From contig JBFHML010000013.1 in NCBI GenBank assembly GCA_041594335.1, forward strand, positions 1 through 48,194: a stretch of DNA of 48,194 nt. The letters are read 5' to 3'. The stretch comes from JAGPUQ01 sp041594335 (GTDB taxonomy: Bacteria; Pseudomonadota; Gammaproteobacteria; Pseudomonadales; Porticoccaceae). Position 1 is the stretch's first letter, and the number at the start of each line of letters is the position of its first letter. The position numbers and the translations under genes were made by a program. The notes under the pieces are model-generated. The model did no database searches and was not told where the DNA came from. It saw nothing but the letters and a program-made list of their open reading frames with translations. Positions 26,226 to 35,073 of this stretch are shown piece after piece.

Positions 26226-27633
26226 GATTGGGATCCAGCCAGCGGTTGAGCTGTTCGATGTCGCCTGGCCCCAGCTGTCCCGCAACCGCCCGCAACCGCA
26301 GCATGCTGTCGATATAGTCGAAGCGGGCATTGGCATAATCGCGCTGGGCCTGATACAGGGTGCGCTGAGAGATCAATACGTCGACGATATTGCGCGTGCC
26401 AACTTCATAACCCGCTTCGGTCGCATCCAGTGCGCTTTGCGCAGAGGTAATGGCCTGGCGGCGCGCCTTGATCCGCGCGGCATCCGTCAGCACCTGCAGG
26501 TGGCGTGATCGAGCGCTCTGTGTCGTGTTGCGCTGGGCCAAGACATAACTCTCGCGCGCGCTGATCCACTCCTGATAGGCTTGGCGGCGCTGCGCGCTGA
26601 CCAACCCACCGGAGTACAAGGGCACGTGCAAATTGAGCCCAAACACGGTGGCCTCGGAATCGTTCACGAAGGGCTGGCGTACCGCCGGATCCAGCCCCCC
26701 GGCGGCATTGGGAATACCGGCATCGCGGTTGAGCACGCCCTGATTTTGGTTCTTCTGATACTCGATACTGGCCGTTACCGTCGGTAGGTGCTCGGCCTTG
26801 GCAACCTCCGCGGCTTTCTCTGCGCTCTGCATGTCCAGCCGCGCGACATCCAGGGAGAAGTTATTCTCCTGCGCAAACTGTACCCAGGCCTCGGCATCGA
26901 TCGGATCGGGCTTAGTCACAGGAAAGGTATCGGCAAGGCCGATCAGTTGGTCATGCGACTGTCCGGTCAGCACTTCGAGCGCTTCGAAGGCGATGTTCAG
27001 TGCGCTCTGGGATTCCAAGGTATTGACGCTCGCGGTGTCGAAGGCCGCCTGGGCCTCATGAACATCAGTGATGGGGACCAGACCCACATCAAATCGTTCC
27101 TTGGTCTGTTCTAACTGGCGCGCAATGGCGCGTTCCTCGGCCTGCGCCGAGACCAGGTTCTCGCCCGCCCGCAATACGCCAAAATACGCATTGGCGATAT
27201 CCAACAAGACCTCCTGCTGGGCGGCGGAAAACTGGCTGGCCGCACGCTCGTCCAAGACCTTCCCGCGCTGAAAGTTAAACCAAGCGGCGAGATCAAAGAC
27301 CGGTTGGGTAAGCGATAGTCGGTAGATTTCCGTCTCGTCGTCGAAATCCCCCGGGGCCCGCGCCACGAAATCTGCACCCAGCACCCGGGAGGTATTCTGA
27401 ATTCCCTCTCCGTCCAGATAGTCATACCCGCCGGAAATGGTCGGCAACAGTCCGGCGCGAGCCTGCGGCAAAGCTTCCTTGCCAGCTCGAAAGTTTGCCT
27501 CCGCCACTTTCAGTTGCGGCGCGTTGTCCATGGCCAATTGATAGATTTCGAGCAGAGTCTCCGCGCGCGCCACACCACTCACACAGAAGGCGGTTAGCGA
27601 AACGCACAGGACCCGAGCGAAGCGGTTCCGCAT
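26200..27633 (-). CDS. tolC: Outer membrane efflux channel TolC
   Basis: A 477-residue outer membrane factor forming the trimeric exit duct for efflux pumps and type I secretion. A Sec signal peptide ends near residue 24 (SGVARA then ETLLEIYQLA). Two helical repeats follow the TolC pattern: AMDNAPQLKVAEANFRAG in the first, and LAQRNTTQSARSRHLQVL with NIVDVLISQRTLYQAQRDY in the second, plus the FGLNLHVPLYSGG barrel segment. Size and motifs fit TolC rather than a pump-specific family member, and the divergent nudF–yqiB–cpdA–yqiA–parE run is the E. coli tolC neighbourhood. Confidence 0.93.
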   Translation of the reverse strand: MRNRFARVLCVSLTAFCVSGVARAETLLEIYQLAMDNAPQLKVAEANFRAGKEALPQARAGLLPTISGGYDYLDGEGIQNTSRVLGADFVARAPGDFDDETEIYRLSLTQPVFDLAAWFNFQRGKVLDERAASQFSAAQQEVLLDIANAYFGVLRAGENLVSAQAEERAIARQLEQTKERFDVGLVPITDVHEAQAAFDTASVNTLESQSALNIAFEALEVLTGQSHDQLIGLADTFPVTKPDPIDAEAWVQFAQENNFSLDVARLDMQSAEKAAEVAKAEHLPTVTASIEYQKNQNQGVLNRDAGIPNAAGGLDPAVRQPFVNDSEATVFGLNLHVPLYSGGLVSAQRRQAYQEWISARESYVLAQRNTTQSARSRHLQVLTDAARIKARRQAITSAQSALDATEAGYEVGTRNIVDVLISQRTLYQAQRDYANARFDYIDSMLRLRAVAGQLGPGDIEQLNRWLDPNLSVGRAGR

Positions 27634-27811
27634 GATGGTGTCCTATCCGGGTGTTGGAAAACAGCCGGAGTCTAGCAGATATCAATTGATCGACAGGATG
27701 TCGTTCTCCTGGGCTTGGCACCCCCCCACGGGTTTGCCGGCGGCCGGGTGCGGCGTGCTACCCTTGCTCGATATTTTGGGGGTGCGAACGAGCAGCATCG
27801 GGCAGCAAAAC

Positions 27812-28447
27812 ATGGGCGAAGGCAAATCTGGCGATGTCCCGACCGCGAGCGAAGGTGTCGAAGTGTTGGAGCGACAAGCCCTCTATCGGGGCTTCTTCGG
27901 CCTGGATCGCGTGCGCTGCCGACATCGACTGTATGCCGGCGGCTGGACACCGCCGCTGACCCGGGAGTTGTTTCTGCGCGGCCCGGCAGTTGGGGTGCTG
28001 CTCTATGACCCTGACCATCGCCTGGTAGGTCTGGTGGAACAGTTTCGCATCGGTGCGCTAGCCGAGGCCGACGGTCCCTGGCTCACTGAAGTGGTCGCGG
28101 GCATGATCGAACCCGGAGAAACACCCGAGGCGGTAGCCCATCGGGAAACCGAAGAAGAGGCCGGCATTACGCAGGTGTGCCTTGAACCGATCTGCCGCTA
28201 CCTGACCAGCCCGGGCGGCAGCGACGAGACCCTGACGCTGTTCTGCGGTCTGACCGACCTACGCGATCGCACTGGTTACTTCGGCCGCGACGACGAACAG
28301 GAGGACATCCGTCTGCTGGTGATACCGGAAGCCGAGGCTCTTGCGAACCTGGCCGCCGGCCATTATCGCAACGCGCCAACGATCATCGGCCTGCAGTGGC
28401 TTGCACTCAACAGCGCTCGACTGCGGCAGACGATGCCCAATGCGTAG
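27812..28447 (+). CDS. nudF: ADP-ribose pyrophosphatase (Nudix)
   Basis: A 211-residue Nudix hydrolase that splits ADP-ribose into AMP and ribose 5-phosphate. The Nudix box GMIEPGETPEAVAHRETEEEAG fits G-x5-E-x7-REUXEEXG with all catalytic residues; it is followed by a proline/glycine-rich loop (TSPGGSDE) typical of the ADP-ribose subclass. The ATG at 27812 is used; in-frame sequence upstream runs into the tolC promoter region. It is divergent from tolC (178 bases apart) and heads nudF–yqiB–cpdA. Confidence 0.93.
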   Translation: MGEGKSGDVPTASEGVEVLERQALYRGFFGLDRVRCRHRLYAGGWTPPLTRELFLRGPAVGVLLYDPDHRLVGLVEQFRIGALAEADGPWLTEVVAGMIEPGETPEAVAHRETEEEAGITQVCLEPICRYLTSPGGSDETLTLFCGLTDLRDRTGYFGRDDEQEDIRLLVIPEAEALANLAAGHYRNAPTIIGLQWLALNSARLRQTMPNA

Positions 28448-28483
28448 ACCAGTCCACAGACTGAGGATCGGGGAATTGAGGTT

Positions 28484-28927
28484 GTGAGACGAACGCGTTA
28501 CAAGATCGACCTGAAGCACTTCCTGGCCGAGTGTGAAGCCAACTATCGGCGGCTGGCCATGCTGTTTCCAGACATGGCGGCCGCCGACGAGCGACGGCTT
28601 GGACTGGACGGCGCCGGAGCGTGCGAGGTGATTCTGGCCGTACGGGAGCGCAGCGCCCACACCACCTTGCTCAGCATTTACCAAGGGGAGCGCGGCGATC
28701 GTTGGCTGAAAACCCCGGTACTGGTGGTACGGGTGTACCACGACGCCCGACTCGCCGAAGTCACCGCCTGTGAAGGGGAGCGCAATATCTGGCCACGCCA
28801 GGAATACCCGAACCGGAGAATGTTGCACCGCGATGAGAAGGCTCAGTGGAATCGCTTTCTGGGTGAGTGGCTGGCGATCTGTCTGGCCAACGGCTTCGTC
28901 GCGGCTGACGTCTGCCCGATTCCCTGA
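28484..28927 (+). CDS. yqiB: DUF1249 protein (YqiB)
   Basis: A 147-residue soluble protein of the YqiB/DUF1249 family, of unknown biochemical function but nearly always found between nudF and cpdA. Recognisable are YKIDLKHFLAECEANYRRL at the N-terminus, then RVYHDARLAEV and the C-terminal EKAQWNRFLGEWLAICL. The start is GTG, with GGGGAATTGAGG upstream serving as ribosome site. Its length matches the E. coli protein (about 140). No catalytic motif is evident. Confidence 0.88.
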   Translation: MRRTRYKIDLKHFLAECEANYRRLAMLFPDMAAADERRLGLDGAGACEVILAVRERSAHTTLLSIYQGERGDRWLKTPVLVVRVYHDARLAEVTACEGERNIWPRQEYPNRRMLHRDEKAQWNRFLGEWLAICLANGFVAADVCPIP

Positions 28928-28988
28928 CCCCCCGCTCCCGCGGCATTTCGTCCTTCCCGCCCGCCGCGCTGTCGGCACGACTGCCCGA

Positions 28989-28994
28989 TATAAC
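28989..28994 (+). promoter_or_regulatory. Possible -10 element before cpdA
   Basis: TATAAC (28989-28994), five of six matching the consensus, lies 12 bases before the cpdA start. No convincing -35 hexamer is present, and the short distance makes a leaderless-type transcript or chance match possible. Confidence 0.25.
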
Positions 28995-29005
28995 CTGGGT
29001 GGCGC

Positions 29006-29800
29006 ATGACGCCTGCACCGATCCGCCGCCTCATTCAGATCACCGACCCCCATATCGGTCCGGCCCGGGACTATCGATTAGCGGGAGTCGAGACCTTGGA
29101 GACGCTGCGCGAAGTCCTGGCCGAAATCGGGGCTTCCAGCAATCCCCCCGAGCTGATCTGCGCCACCGGTGATATCGCTGCGGATGGCTCGATGTCCGCC
29201 TACCAGTTGTTCACTCAGCAGCTCCAGTTCCTCGAGCTGCCCTACCAATGGCTGCCTGGCAATCACGACGACAAACAGGTGATCCGGGAAGGCGTTACCG
29301 CCGCCCCCTACTGGCCGCTGCTGGAACTGGGCGATTGGCGCATCCTGTCCCTCGACACCGCCGTTGCAGGCGAGGTCGGCGGGCGTCTGGCCGACGAGGA
29401 GCTGGAGTTCCTCGCTGCCCAATTGGCCCGGGAACCGAATGCGCCCACGGTGATCTTCATGCATCACCCGCCAGTCCCCGTCGGTTGCGACTGGCTCGAT
29501 GCCCAACGCATTGCCAACGCTGGCGAACTGGAAGCCCTGCTGCGTGCGCACCACAATATCAGCGCCGTCTTTACTGGCCATGTCCATCAGGAATTTCATA
29601 CGTCCTGGGCCGGCACACAGGTTTACGCCACGCCTGCCACCTGTTTTCAGTTTCGGGCCAATAGTGCCGACTTCGCGCTCGGCGATCAGCCGCCGGGTTA
29701 CCGCTGGATCGAGCTGCACCCGGACGGTACCCTGTCCACAGGCTGCCTATTTTTGCAGCGCCCACTCCCTCATCTGGATCGCCGCGTCGCCCGCTACTGA
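29006..29800 (+). CDS. cpdA: 3',5'-cyclic-AMP phosphodiesterase
   Basis: A 264-residue metallophosphoesterase of the CpdA/Icc family, which hydrolyses cAMP. The dinuclear metal motifs appear in order: ITDPHIG (residues about 12-18; D-x-H), CATGDIAADG, LPGNHDD, IFMHHPPVP and FTGHVHQEFH. Length matches E. coli CpdA (275) and the neighbourhood is the classical one. The ATG at 29006 follows a GGTGG sequence. No recognisable CRP gene lies in the window. Confidence 0.93.
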   Translation: MTPAPIRRLIQITDPHIGPARDYRLAGVETLETLREVLAEIGASSNPPELICATGDIAADGSMSAYQLFTQQLQFLELPYQWLPGNHDDKQVIREGVTAAPYWPLLELGDWRILSLDTAVAGEVGGRLADEELEFLAAQLAREPNAPTVIFMHHPPVPVGCDWLDAQRIANAGELEALLRAHHNISAVFTGHVHQEFHTSWAGTQVYATPATCFQFRANSADFALGDQPPGYRWIELHPDGTLSTGCLFLQRPLPHLDRRVARY

Positions 29801-29809
29801 AGACAGGCA

Positions 29810-29838
29810 CTGCCGGCGGCGGCCGAAATCCCTATAAT
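29810..29838 (+). promoter_or_regulatory. Candidate sigma-70 promoter for yqiA–parE
   Basis: CTGCCG (29810-29815), a 17-base spacer and a perfect TATAAT (29833-29838) lie in the 66-base gap before yqiA. The same CTGCCG–17–TACAAT layout recurs before ettA. Confidence 0.55.
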
Positions 29839-29866
29839 CTCGGCCGCCAAAGCATCCCGGGCACCC

Positions 29867-30445
29867 ATGGCCACACTGCTCTACATCCACGGCTTCAATA
29901 GCTCGCCGCAATCGCTCAAGGCCCGGCAGATGCAATCTTGGCTGGCCGCGACACACCCCCATATCGCCTTTCGCTGCCCCCTACTGAGCCCCTACCCCGA
30001 TCTGGCAATGGCCGCGCTTGAGGCCGAGTTCGCCATCACAACCGATCCGATCTATCTGGTCGGCAGCTCGATGGGGGGGTTCTACGCCACCTGGCTGGCG
30101 GCACAGCACGGCGCGCGCGCCGTACTGATCAACCCGGCCGTATGCCCGTGGTTGGGACGCGACTACTTGCTGGGACCTCAAACCAATCACCACACCGGGG
30201 CGATCGCACACATGGAACAACGCCATCTGGATGCATTGCGCGCCTGGGAAGTGGATCCGCTACCGCGCCCACAGGACCTGCTGGTGCTGCTGCAGACCGG
30301 CGACGAACTCCTCGACTATCGACAGGCGGCAGAGAAATACCGCGCGTGCCGGCTGGTAATCGAATCGGGGGGCGACCATGGATTCCAGCAGTTCGAGCGC
30401 CATCTACCGGCCATTCACGAATTTTTTACTGCGGTTGCCCAATGA
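29867..30445 (+). CDS. yqiA: YqiA-family esterase
   Basis: A 192-residue small alpha/beta-hydrolase related to E. coli YqiA (193 residues), which has esterase activity on short acyl-CoA and ester substrates. The oxyanion-side motif LYIHGFNSSP is near the N-terminus, the nucleophile is S68 in GSSMGGF, an acid residue probably lies in QTGDELLDY, and the catalytic histidine is in GGDHGFQQF. The stop codon overlaps the parE start (ATGA), so parE translation is probably coupled. Physiological substrate unknown. Confidence 0.9.
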   Translation: MATLLYIHGFNSSPQSLKARQMQSWLAATHPHIAFRCPLLSPYPDLAMAALEAEFAITTDPIYLVGSSMGGFYATWLAAQHGARAVLINPAVCPWLGRDYLLGPQTNHHTGAIAHMEQRHLDALRAWEVDPLPRPQDLLVLLQTGDELLDYRQAAEKYRACRLVIESGGDHGFQQFERHLPAIHEFFTAVAQ

Positions 30446-32331
30446 ATCGTTATGACGCCGCCGACATCGAAGTACTCACCGGCCTGGATCCGGTGCGCCG
30501 CCGCCCCGGCATGTACACCGACACCAGCCGTCCCAATCACCTGGTTCAGGAGGTGGTCGACAACAGCGTCGACGAGGCCCTCGCCGGCCACGCCACCCGC
30601 ATCGCAGTGACGCTGCATGGCGACGGCGCTATCGAGGTCGCTGACGACGGTCGCGGCATGCCGGTCGACATCCACCCGGAGCAAGGGCGCCCGGGGGTCG
30701 AGGTAATCCTCTCCACGCTGCATGCCGGCGGCAAGTTCTCGGGTAAGAGTTATCAGTTCTCCGGCGGCCTCCACGGTGTCGGCGTTTCGGTGGTAAATGC
30801 TTTGTCCGAACGCTTGGAAGTGACCGTTAAGCGCGACGGCCAAGTGCACCACATGGCGTTTGCCGGCGGGGAAAAGATCGGCGATCTCGCGGTGATCGGC
30901 AGTTGCGCCAAGCGCGATACCGGCACCAGCGTGCGCTTCTGGCCGGATCCCAAGTATTTTGATTCGCCGCGCCTCGCGCTGCCCCGACTCAAGCACCTCT
31001 TGCGCGCCAAGGCCGTGCTGTGCGCGGGCCTTACGGTGCAGTTTCACGACGCCACCGGCGACACGACCGAGACCTGGCACTACCAAGACGGCCTGGGCGA
31101 TTACCTGTTGTCGGCGACCCAAGAGGCCACCCCCTTGCCCGCCCTACCTTTTATCGGCCACTTCGCAGCCGCCGAAGCTGGGGTCGATTGGGCGGTGCAA
31201 TGGCTACCGGAAAGCGGCGAGTTGCTGCAAGAAAGCTACGTCAACCTAATTCCTACGGCCCAAGGTGGCACCCACGTCAACGGCTTTCGCACCGGCCTGT
31301 TGGAGGCACTGCGCGAGTTCTGCGAGTTTCGCAACCTGCTACCGCGCGGTCTGCGCCTGACCCCCGAAGATCTCTGGGACCGGGTCTGCTACGTGCTCTC
31401 CGCGAAACTCGTCGAGCCGCAGTTTTCCGGCCAAACCAAGGAACGGCTGTCATCTCGGGAAGCGGCCTCTTTCATCGGCGGCGTGGTCAAGGACAGCTTC
31501 AGCCTCTGGCTCAACCAGCACACTGCCGAGGCAGAGCAACTCGCGGAACTGTGCATCGCCAGCGCCCAGGCGCGCCTCAAATCAGCGCGCCAAGTGGCGC
31601 GCAAGAAAGTCACCGCGGGACCGGCGCTGCCGGGGAAGCTGGCCGACTGCACCGCTGGTGATCCCGCGAGGACGGAGATCTTCCTGGTCGAAGGCGATTC
31701 CGCGGGCGGCTCCGCCAAGCAGGCCCGCAGCCGCGAATTCCAGGCGGTGATGCCACTGCGCGGCAAGATCTTGAACACGTGGGAAGTCGACGGCACCCAA
31801 GTGCTGGCATCCCAAGAGGTACACGACATCGCCGTGGCCCTGGGCATTGAACCCAGCAGCGGGGATCTCTCTGGATTGCGCTATCACAAGATCTGTATCC
31901 TCGCCGATGCCGACTCGGACGGGGCGCATATCGCCACTTTGCTGTGTGCCCTGTTCGTGCGCCACTTCCGCCCACTGGTCGCAGCCGGCCACGTGTTCGT
32001 AGCGATGCCACCGCTCTACCGGATCGATCTCGGCAACGACACCTGGTATGCCCTCGACGATGATGAGCGTCGCGGCATCCTCGAGCATATCGAGGCCGAA
32101 AAGCGCCGCGGCAAGCCCCAAATCACCCGCTTCAAGGGGCTGGGAGAAATGAACCCAATGCAACTGCGCGAAACCACCATGGCACCAGACACCCGTCGCC
32201 TGGTGCAGCTCACTCTGGCCGAAGGCGACGATACCCACGACCTGTTGGACATGCTGCTCGCCAAGAAGCGTTCCGGCGACCGCAAGAGCTGGCTGGAAAC
32301 CAAGGGTGATCTCGCCGAAGTCCTGATTTGA
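30442..32331 (+). CDS. parE: DNA topoisomerase IV subunit B
   Basis: A 629-residue type IIA topoisomerase ATPase subunit (E. coli ParE: 630). The GHKL ATP site shows VDNSVDEALAGHA, DDGRGMPVDIHP and GGLHGVGVSVVNALS; the TOPRIM domain shows EGDSAGGSAKQ and DADSDGAHI. The size and the absence of the long insertion found in many gammaproteobacterial GyrB proteins argue for ParE, as does its position beside yqiA and parC. It starts within the yqiA stop codon and is followed by parC after 28 bases, giving stoichiometric expression of the two subunits. Confidence 0.96.
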   Translation: MNRYDAADIEVLTGLDPVRRRPGMYTDTSRPNHLVQEVVDNSVDEALAGHATRIAVTLHGDGAIEVADDGRGMPVDIHPEQGRPGVEVILSTLHAGGKFSGKSYQFSGGLHGVGVSVVNALSERLEVTVKRDGQVHHMAFAGGEKIGDLAVIGSCAKRDTGTSVRFWPDPKYFDSPRLALPRLKHLLRAKAVLCAGLTVQFHDATGDTTETWHYQDGLGDYLLSATQEATPLPALPFIGHFAAAEAGVDWAVQWLPESGELLQESYVNLIPTAQGGTHVNGFRTGLLEALREFCEFRNLLPRGLRLTPEDLWDRVCYVLSAKLVEPQFSGQTKERLSSREAASFIGGVVKDSFSLWLNQHTAEAEQLAELCIASAQARLKSARQVARKKVTAGPALPGKLADCTAGDPARTEIFLVEGDSAGGSAKQARSREFQAVMPLRGKILNTWEVDGTQVLASQEVHDIAVALGIEPSSGDLSGLRYHKICILADADSDGAHIATLLCALFVRHFRPLVAAGHVFVAMPPLYRIDLGNDTWYALDDDERRGILEHIEAEKRRGKPQITRFKGLGEMNPMQLRETTMAPDTRRLVQLTLAEGDDTHDLLDMLLAKKRSGDRKSWLETKGDLAEVLI

Positions 32332-32359
32332 ACCGCCGCGCCGGCGGCGAGAGGTACCC

Positions 32360-34606
32360 ATGTCCGACACTTCTATCCTGGATCCCGGCTTCGAGACACG
32401 GCCGCTGCGCGAATTCGCCGAGAAGTCCTATCTGGACTACTCGATGTACGTCATCCTTGACCGCGCACTGCCCAGCGTCTGCGACGGACTCAAGCCGGTA
32501 CAACGGCGCATCGTCTACGCCATGAGTGAGCTCGGCCTCGGAGCCGATGCCAAGTTCAAAAAATCGGCCCGCACCGTAGGCGATGTGATCGGCAAGTTTC
32601 ACCCGCACGGCGACAGCGCCGCCTACGAGGCCATGGTGCTGATGGCGCAACCCTTCGCCTACCGCTACCCGCTGATCGAAGGCCAGGGCAACTGGGGCTC
32701 ACCGGACGACCCCAAGTCGTTTGCCGCCATGCGCTATACCGAGGCGCGTTTGTCACCCTTCGCCGAATTGCTGCTCGCCGAGCTCGGCCAGGGTACGGTG
32801 GACTGGCAACCCAATTTCGACGGCACGCTGGAAGAACCGGTGGTCTTGCCGGCCCAGGTGCCCCATATCCTGCTCAATGGCGGTAGCGGCATTGCAGTGG
32901 GTATGGCCACCGACATCCCGCCCCATAACCTCCGCGAGGTCATCGCCGCTTGCATTGTTCTGCTGGAACAACCGCATGCGGGGGTCGATCAACTCTGCGA
33001 ACGGATCCTGGGGCCCGACTTCCCCACCGCCGCCGAGATCATCACCCCACGCGAAGAATTGCGCGTCCTCTACCAGACCGGGCGCGGCTCGGTCCGCGCC
33101 CGCGCCGTGTGGCAACTTGAAGACGGCGAGATTGTGATCACTGCGCTGCCCTACCAAAGCTCTCCGGCGCGCATTCTCGAGCAGATCGCGAACCAGATGC
33201 AGGCGCGGAAACTCCCCATGGTCACCGACCTGCGCGACGAATCCGATCACGAAAACCCCACTCGACTGGTGATCGTGCCGCGTTCCAATCGGGTCGACGC
33301 CGAAGCACTGATGAGCCATCTGTTTGCCACCACTGATCTACAGCGCAATTATCGCGTCAACCTCAACCTCATCGGGCTCGACGGTCGCCCCGCAGTCAAG
33401 CCCCTGGATACCATCCTGCGCGAATGGCTGGATTTCCGCCGCGCCACGGTGCGCCGGCGACTGCAACACCGTCTGGACAAAGTCGAGGCTCGCCTACACC
33501 TCCTCGCCGGTTATTTGATCGCCTATCTCAATATCGATGAGGTCATCGCCATCATCCGCAGCGAGGATCGTCCGCGGCCCGAGCTGATGCGTCGCTTTGA
33601 GCTCACCAGTGCCCAAGCCGATGCCATCCTCGACTTGCGCCTGCGTCAGCTCGCCAAACTCGAAGAGATTCGTATCCGCGGCGAGCAAGACGAACTCACC
33701 GCCGAGCGCGACCAGCTGCAACAGACATTGGGCTCAGAAAAGCGCCTCACCAAACTGCTACGCGCCGAACTGCAGGAGGCCGCCAAGGCCTACGGTGATC
33801 GGCGCCGCGCCCCCCTGGTGAGTCGAGGCGAAGCCATCGCCTTCCGCGAAGACGACCTGGTGAGCAGTGAACCGGTCACCGTGGTGCTATCGCGAATGGG
33901 CTGGATCCGCGCCGCCAAAGGCCATGACGTCGATGTCGAAAACCTCAGTTACAAGTCCGGCGACGCCTTTCTCGCGGCCGCACGCGGCCGCGCCAACCAG
34001 GCGGCCATCCTGCTCGACACCCAGGGCCGCGCCTACGCCCTGCCCGCCCACAGCCTGCCCTCGGCTCGAAGTCAGGGTGAGCCGGCCACCGGACGCCTCA
34101 ATGCGCCGTCGGGCGCATTGTTTTGCGGTCTGGCGATGGGCAACGACGACCAGCGCGTGCTACTCGCCACCGATGCCGGCTACGGATTCATCGCCAAGCT
34201 CGGCGATCTGCAAACCAAGAACCGCGCGGGCAAACAGGTGCTCAACGTACCCCCCAACGCCCAGGTGCTGCCTCCCCAGCCAATCTCGCTTACCGACAGC
34301 GCACTGCTCGCAGCGGTCAGCAACGAGGGTCGCCTGCTCGTCTTTCCCCTCACCGAACTCCCCGAACTGGCGCGCGGAAAGGGCAACCGCATCCTCAACA
34401 TCCCCACCGCCCGGGCCGTACGGCGCGAGGAGCTGATGATCGCTGTCGCGGTGGTCGATACCGGTCAGGAACTGGTGCTGCACGCCGGTAAACGCCATCT
34501 CGCCCTCGACCACCGCGATCTCGACCACTATCGCGGTGAGCGCGGTCGGCGCGGTAACAAGCTGCCCCGCGGTCTGCAAAAAGTCGATCGGATAGAACTG
34601 CGTTGA
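32360..34606 (+). CDS. parC: DNA topoisomerase IV subunit A
   Basis: A 748-residue cleavage subunit (E. coli ParC: 752). The catalytic tyrosine is Y126 in RYTEARLS. The quinolone-resistance-determining segment is HPHGDSAAYEAMV with S86 and E90, the unmutated, drug-sensitive residues at the positions equivalent to E. coli S80 and E84. The C-terminal half contains the beta-pinwheel blades, for example LSRMGWIRAAKGHDV and GYGFIAKLGDLQTKNRAGKQ. It follows parE after 28 bases. The gene-poor region behind it contains an unusual repeat element. Confidence 0.96.
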   Translation: MSDTSILDPGFETRPLREFAEKSYLDYSMYVILDRALPSVCDGLKPVQRRIVYAMSELGLGADAKFKKSARTVGDVIGKFHPHGDSAAYEAMVLMAQPFAYRYPLIEGQGNWGSPDDPKSFAAMRYTEARLSPFAELLLAELGQGTVDWQPNFDGTLEEPVVLPAQVPHILLNGGSGIAVGMATDIPPHNLREVIAACIVLLEQPHAGVDQLCERILGPDFPTAAEIITPREELRVLYQTGRGSVRARAVWQLEDGEIVITALPYQSSPARILEQIANQMQARKLPMVTDLRDESDHENPTRLVIVPRSNRVDAEALMSHLFATTDLQRNYRVNLNLIGLDGRPAVKPLDTILREWLDFRRATVRRRLQHRLDKVEARLHLLAGYLIAYLNIDEVIAIIRSEDRPRPELMRRFELTSAQADAILDLRLRQLAKLEEIRIRGEQDELTAERDQLQQTLGSEKRLTKLLRAELQEAAKAYGDRRRAPLVSRGEAIAFREDDLVSSEPVTVVLSRMGWIRAAKGHDVDVENLSYKSGDAFLAAARGRANQAAILLDTQGRAYALPAHSLPSARSQGEPATGRLNAPSGALFCGLAMGNDDQRVLLATDAGYGFIAKLGDLQTKNRAGKQVLNVPPNAQVLPPQPISLTDSALLAAVSNEGRLLVFPLTELPELARGKGNRILNIPTARAVRREELMIAVAVVDTGQELVLHAGKRHLALDHRDLDHYRGERGRRGNKLPRGLQKVDRIELR

Positions 34607-34654
34607 CCAGGCCAAGCAGCCCCCATGCCGCAGGCCCGCGCACCAGGCGCTGAT

Positions 34655-34772
34655 GGGTTGTAGACGCGGACATCCGAACCGGGCCGCTCTCCTGGGATGC
34701 GAGTCTGCGCCGTTCGGTCGTCGACCCAGGACCGCAACGAGCTGATATAGGAGATGTTTTCGTCTACAACCC
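34655..34772. repeat. 118-base element with nested inverted repeats
   Basis: The outer arms GGGTTGTAGACG (34655-34666) and CGTCTACAACCC (34761-34772) are perfectly complementary over 12 bases and extend inward by ACAT/ATGT after three mismatches. A second pair, TCCTGGG (34690-34696) and CCCAGGA (34725-34731), lies inside. No target duplication and no transposase are visible. It sits 48 bases behind parC and overlaps the start of a broken barrel gene, so it could be a small mobile-element scar or a structured RNA/termination region. Confidence 0.6.
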
Positions 34773-35073
34773 GGCCACATCCTACCGCCTCGGCGGAACC
34801 CGTCCACCGAGGCGCTATGAGCTCGACCGAAGGCACAATGGGAATTTGGTGATGGAACTCAACAGCAAGTGGCGCGACCGCGAAGCCATTCCCGGCAGAC
34901 AGCAGGGCGACACCGGGGGCAATCTCGGCTACCGCTCTCCCGGGATGCGCGATCTTCACCACCACGTCCGGAGCCTGGCGCTGTCGCTGGGCGCACCCCT
35001 GATCCAGGATCTGAACGGCGCCCAGGTCGAACCGGACTACCGCCGCGTCAGCGCGATCCATGGGATTTTTTAA
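34741..35073 (+). pseudogene. C-terminal remnant of an outer-membrane beta-barrel protein
   Basis: The plus-strand frame reads DVFVYNPATSYRLGG, later NGNLVMELNSKWRD, DTGGNLGYRSPGM, LSLGAPLIQDLNGAQVEPDYR and a final phenylalanine before the stop. This is the pattern of the last strands of COG4313-like outer-membrane barrels (alternating hydrophobic strands, the PLIQDLNG-Q-x-DYR block and a terminal aromatic). The frame is open back to a TGA at 34651, but there is no signal peptide, no upstream strands and no good start; only TTG, GTG and ATG at 34846-34854 inside the domain. The gene has lost its 5' part next to the inverted-repeat element. Its end overlaps the next gene by 14 bases, suggesting they were once an operon. 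Confidence 0.55.
34786..34814. repeat. Hairpin CGCCTCGG/CCGAGGCG
   Basis: Eight-base perfect arms (34786-34793 and 34807-34814) with a 13-base loop, directly after the nested repeat element and within the barrel remnant frame. No T run follows. Confidence 0.45.

Noticed and set aside
34528..35061. Minus-strand open frame of 177 codons behind parC
   Set aside because: It runs antisense to the barrel remnant and the parC end, has no family resemblance, and its start would share bases with the opposite-strand start of the Asp-box gene.
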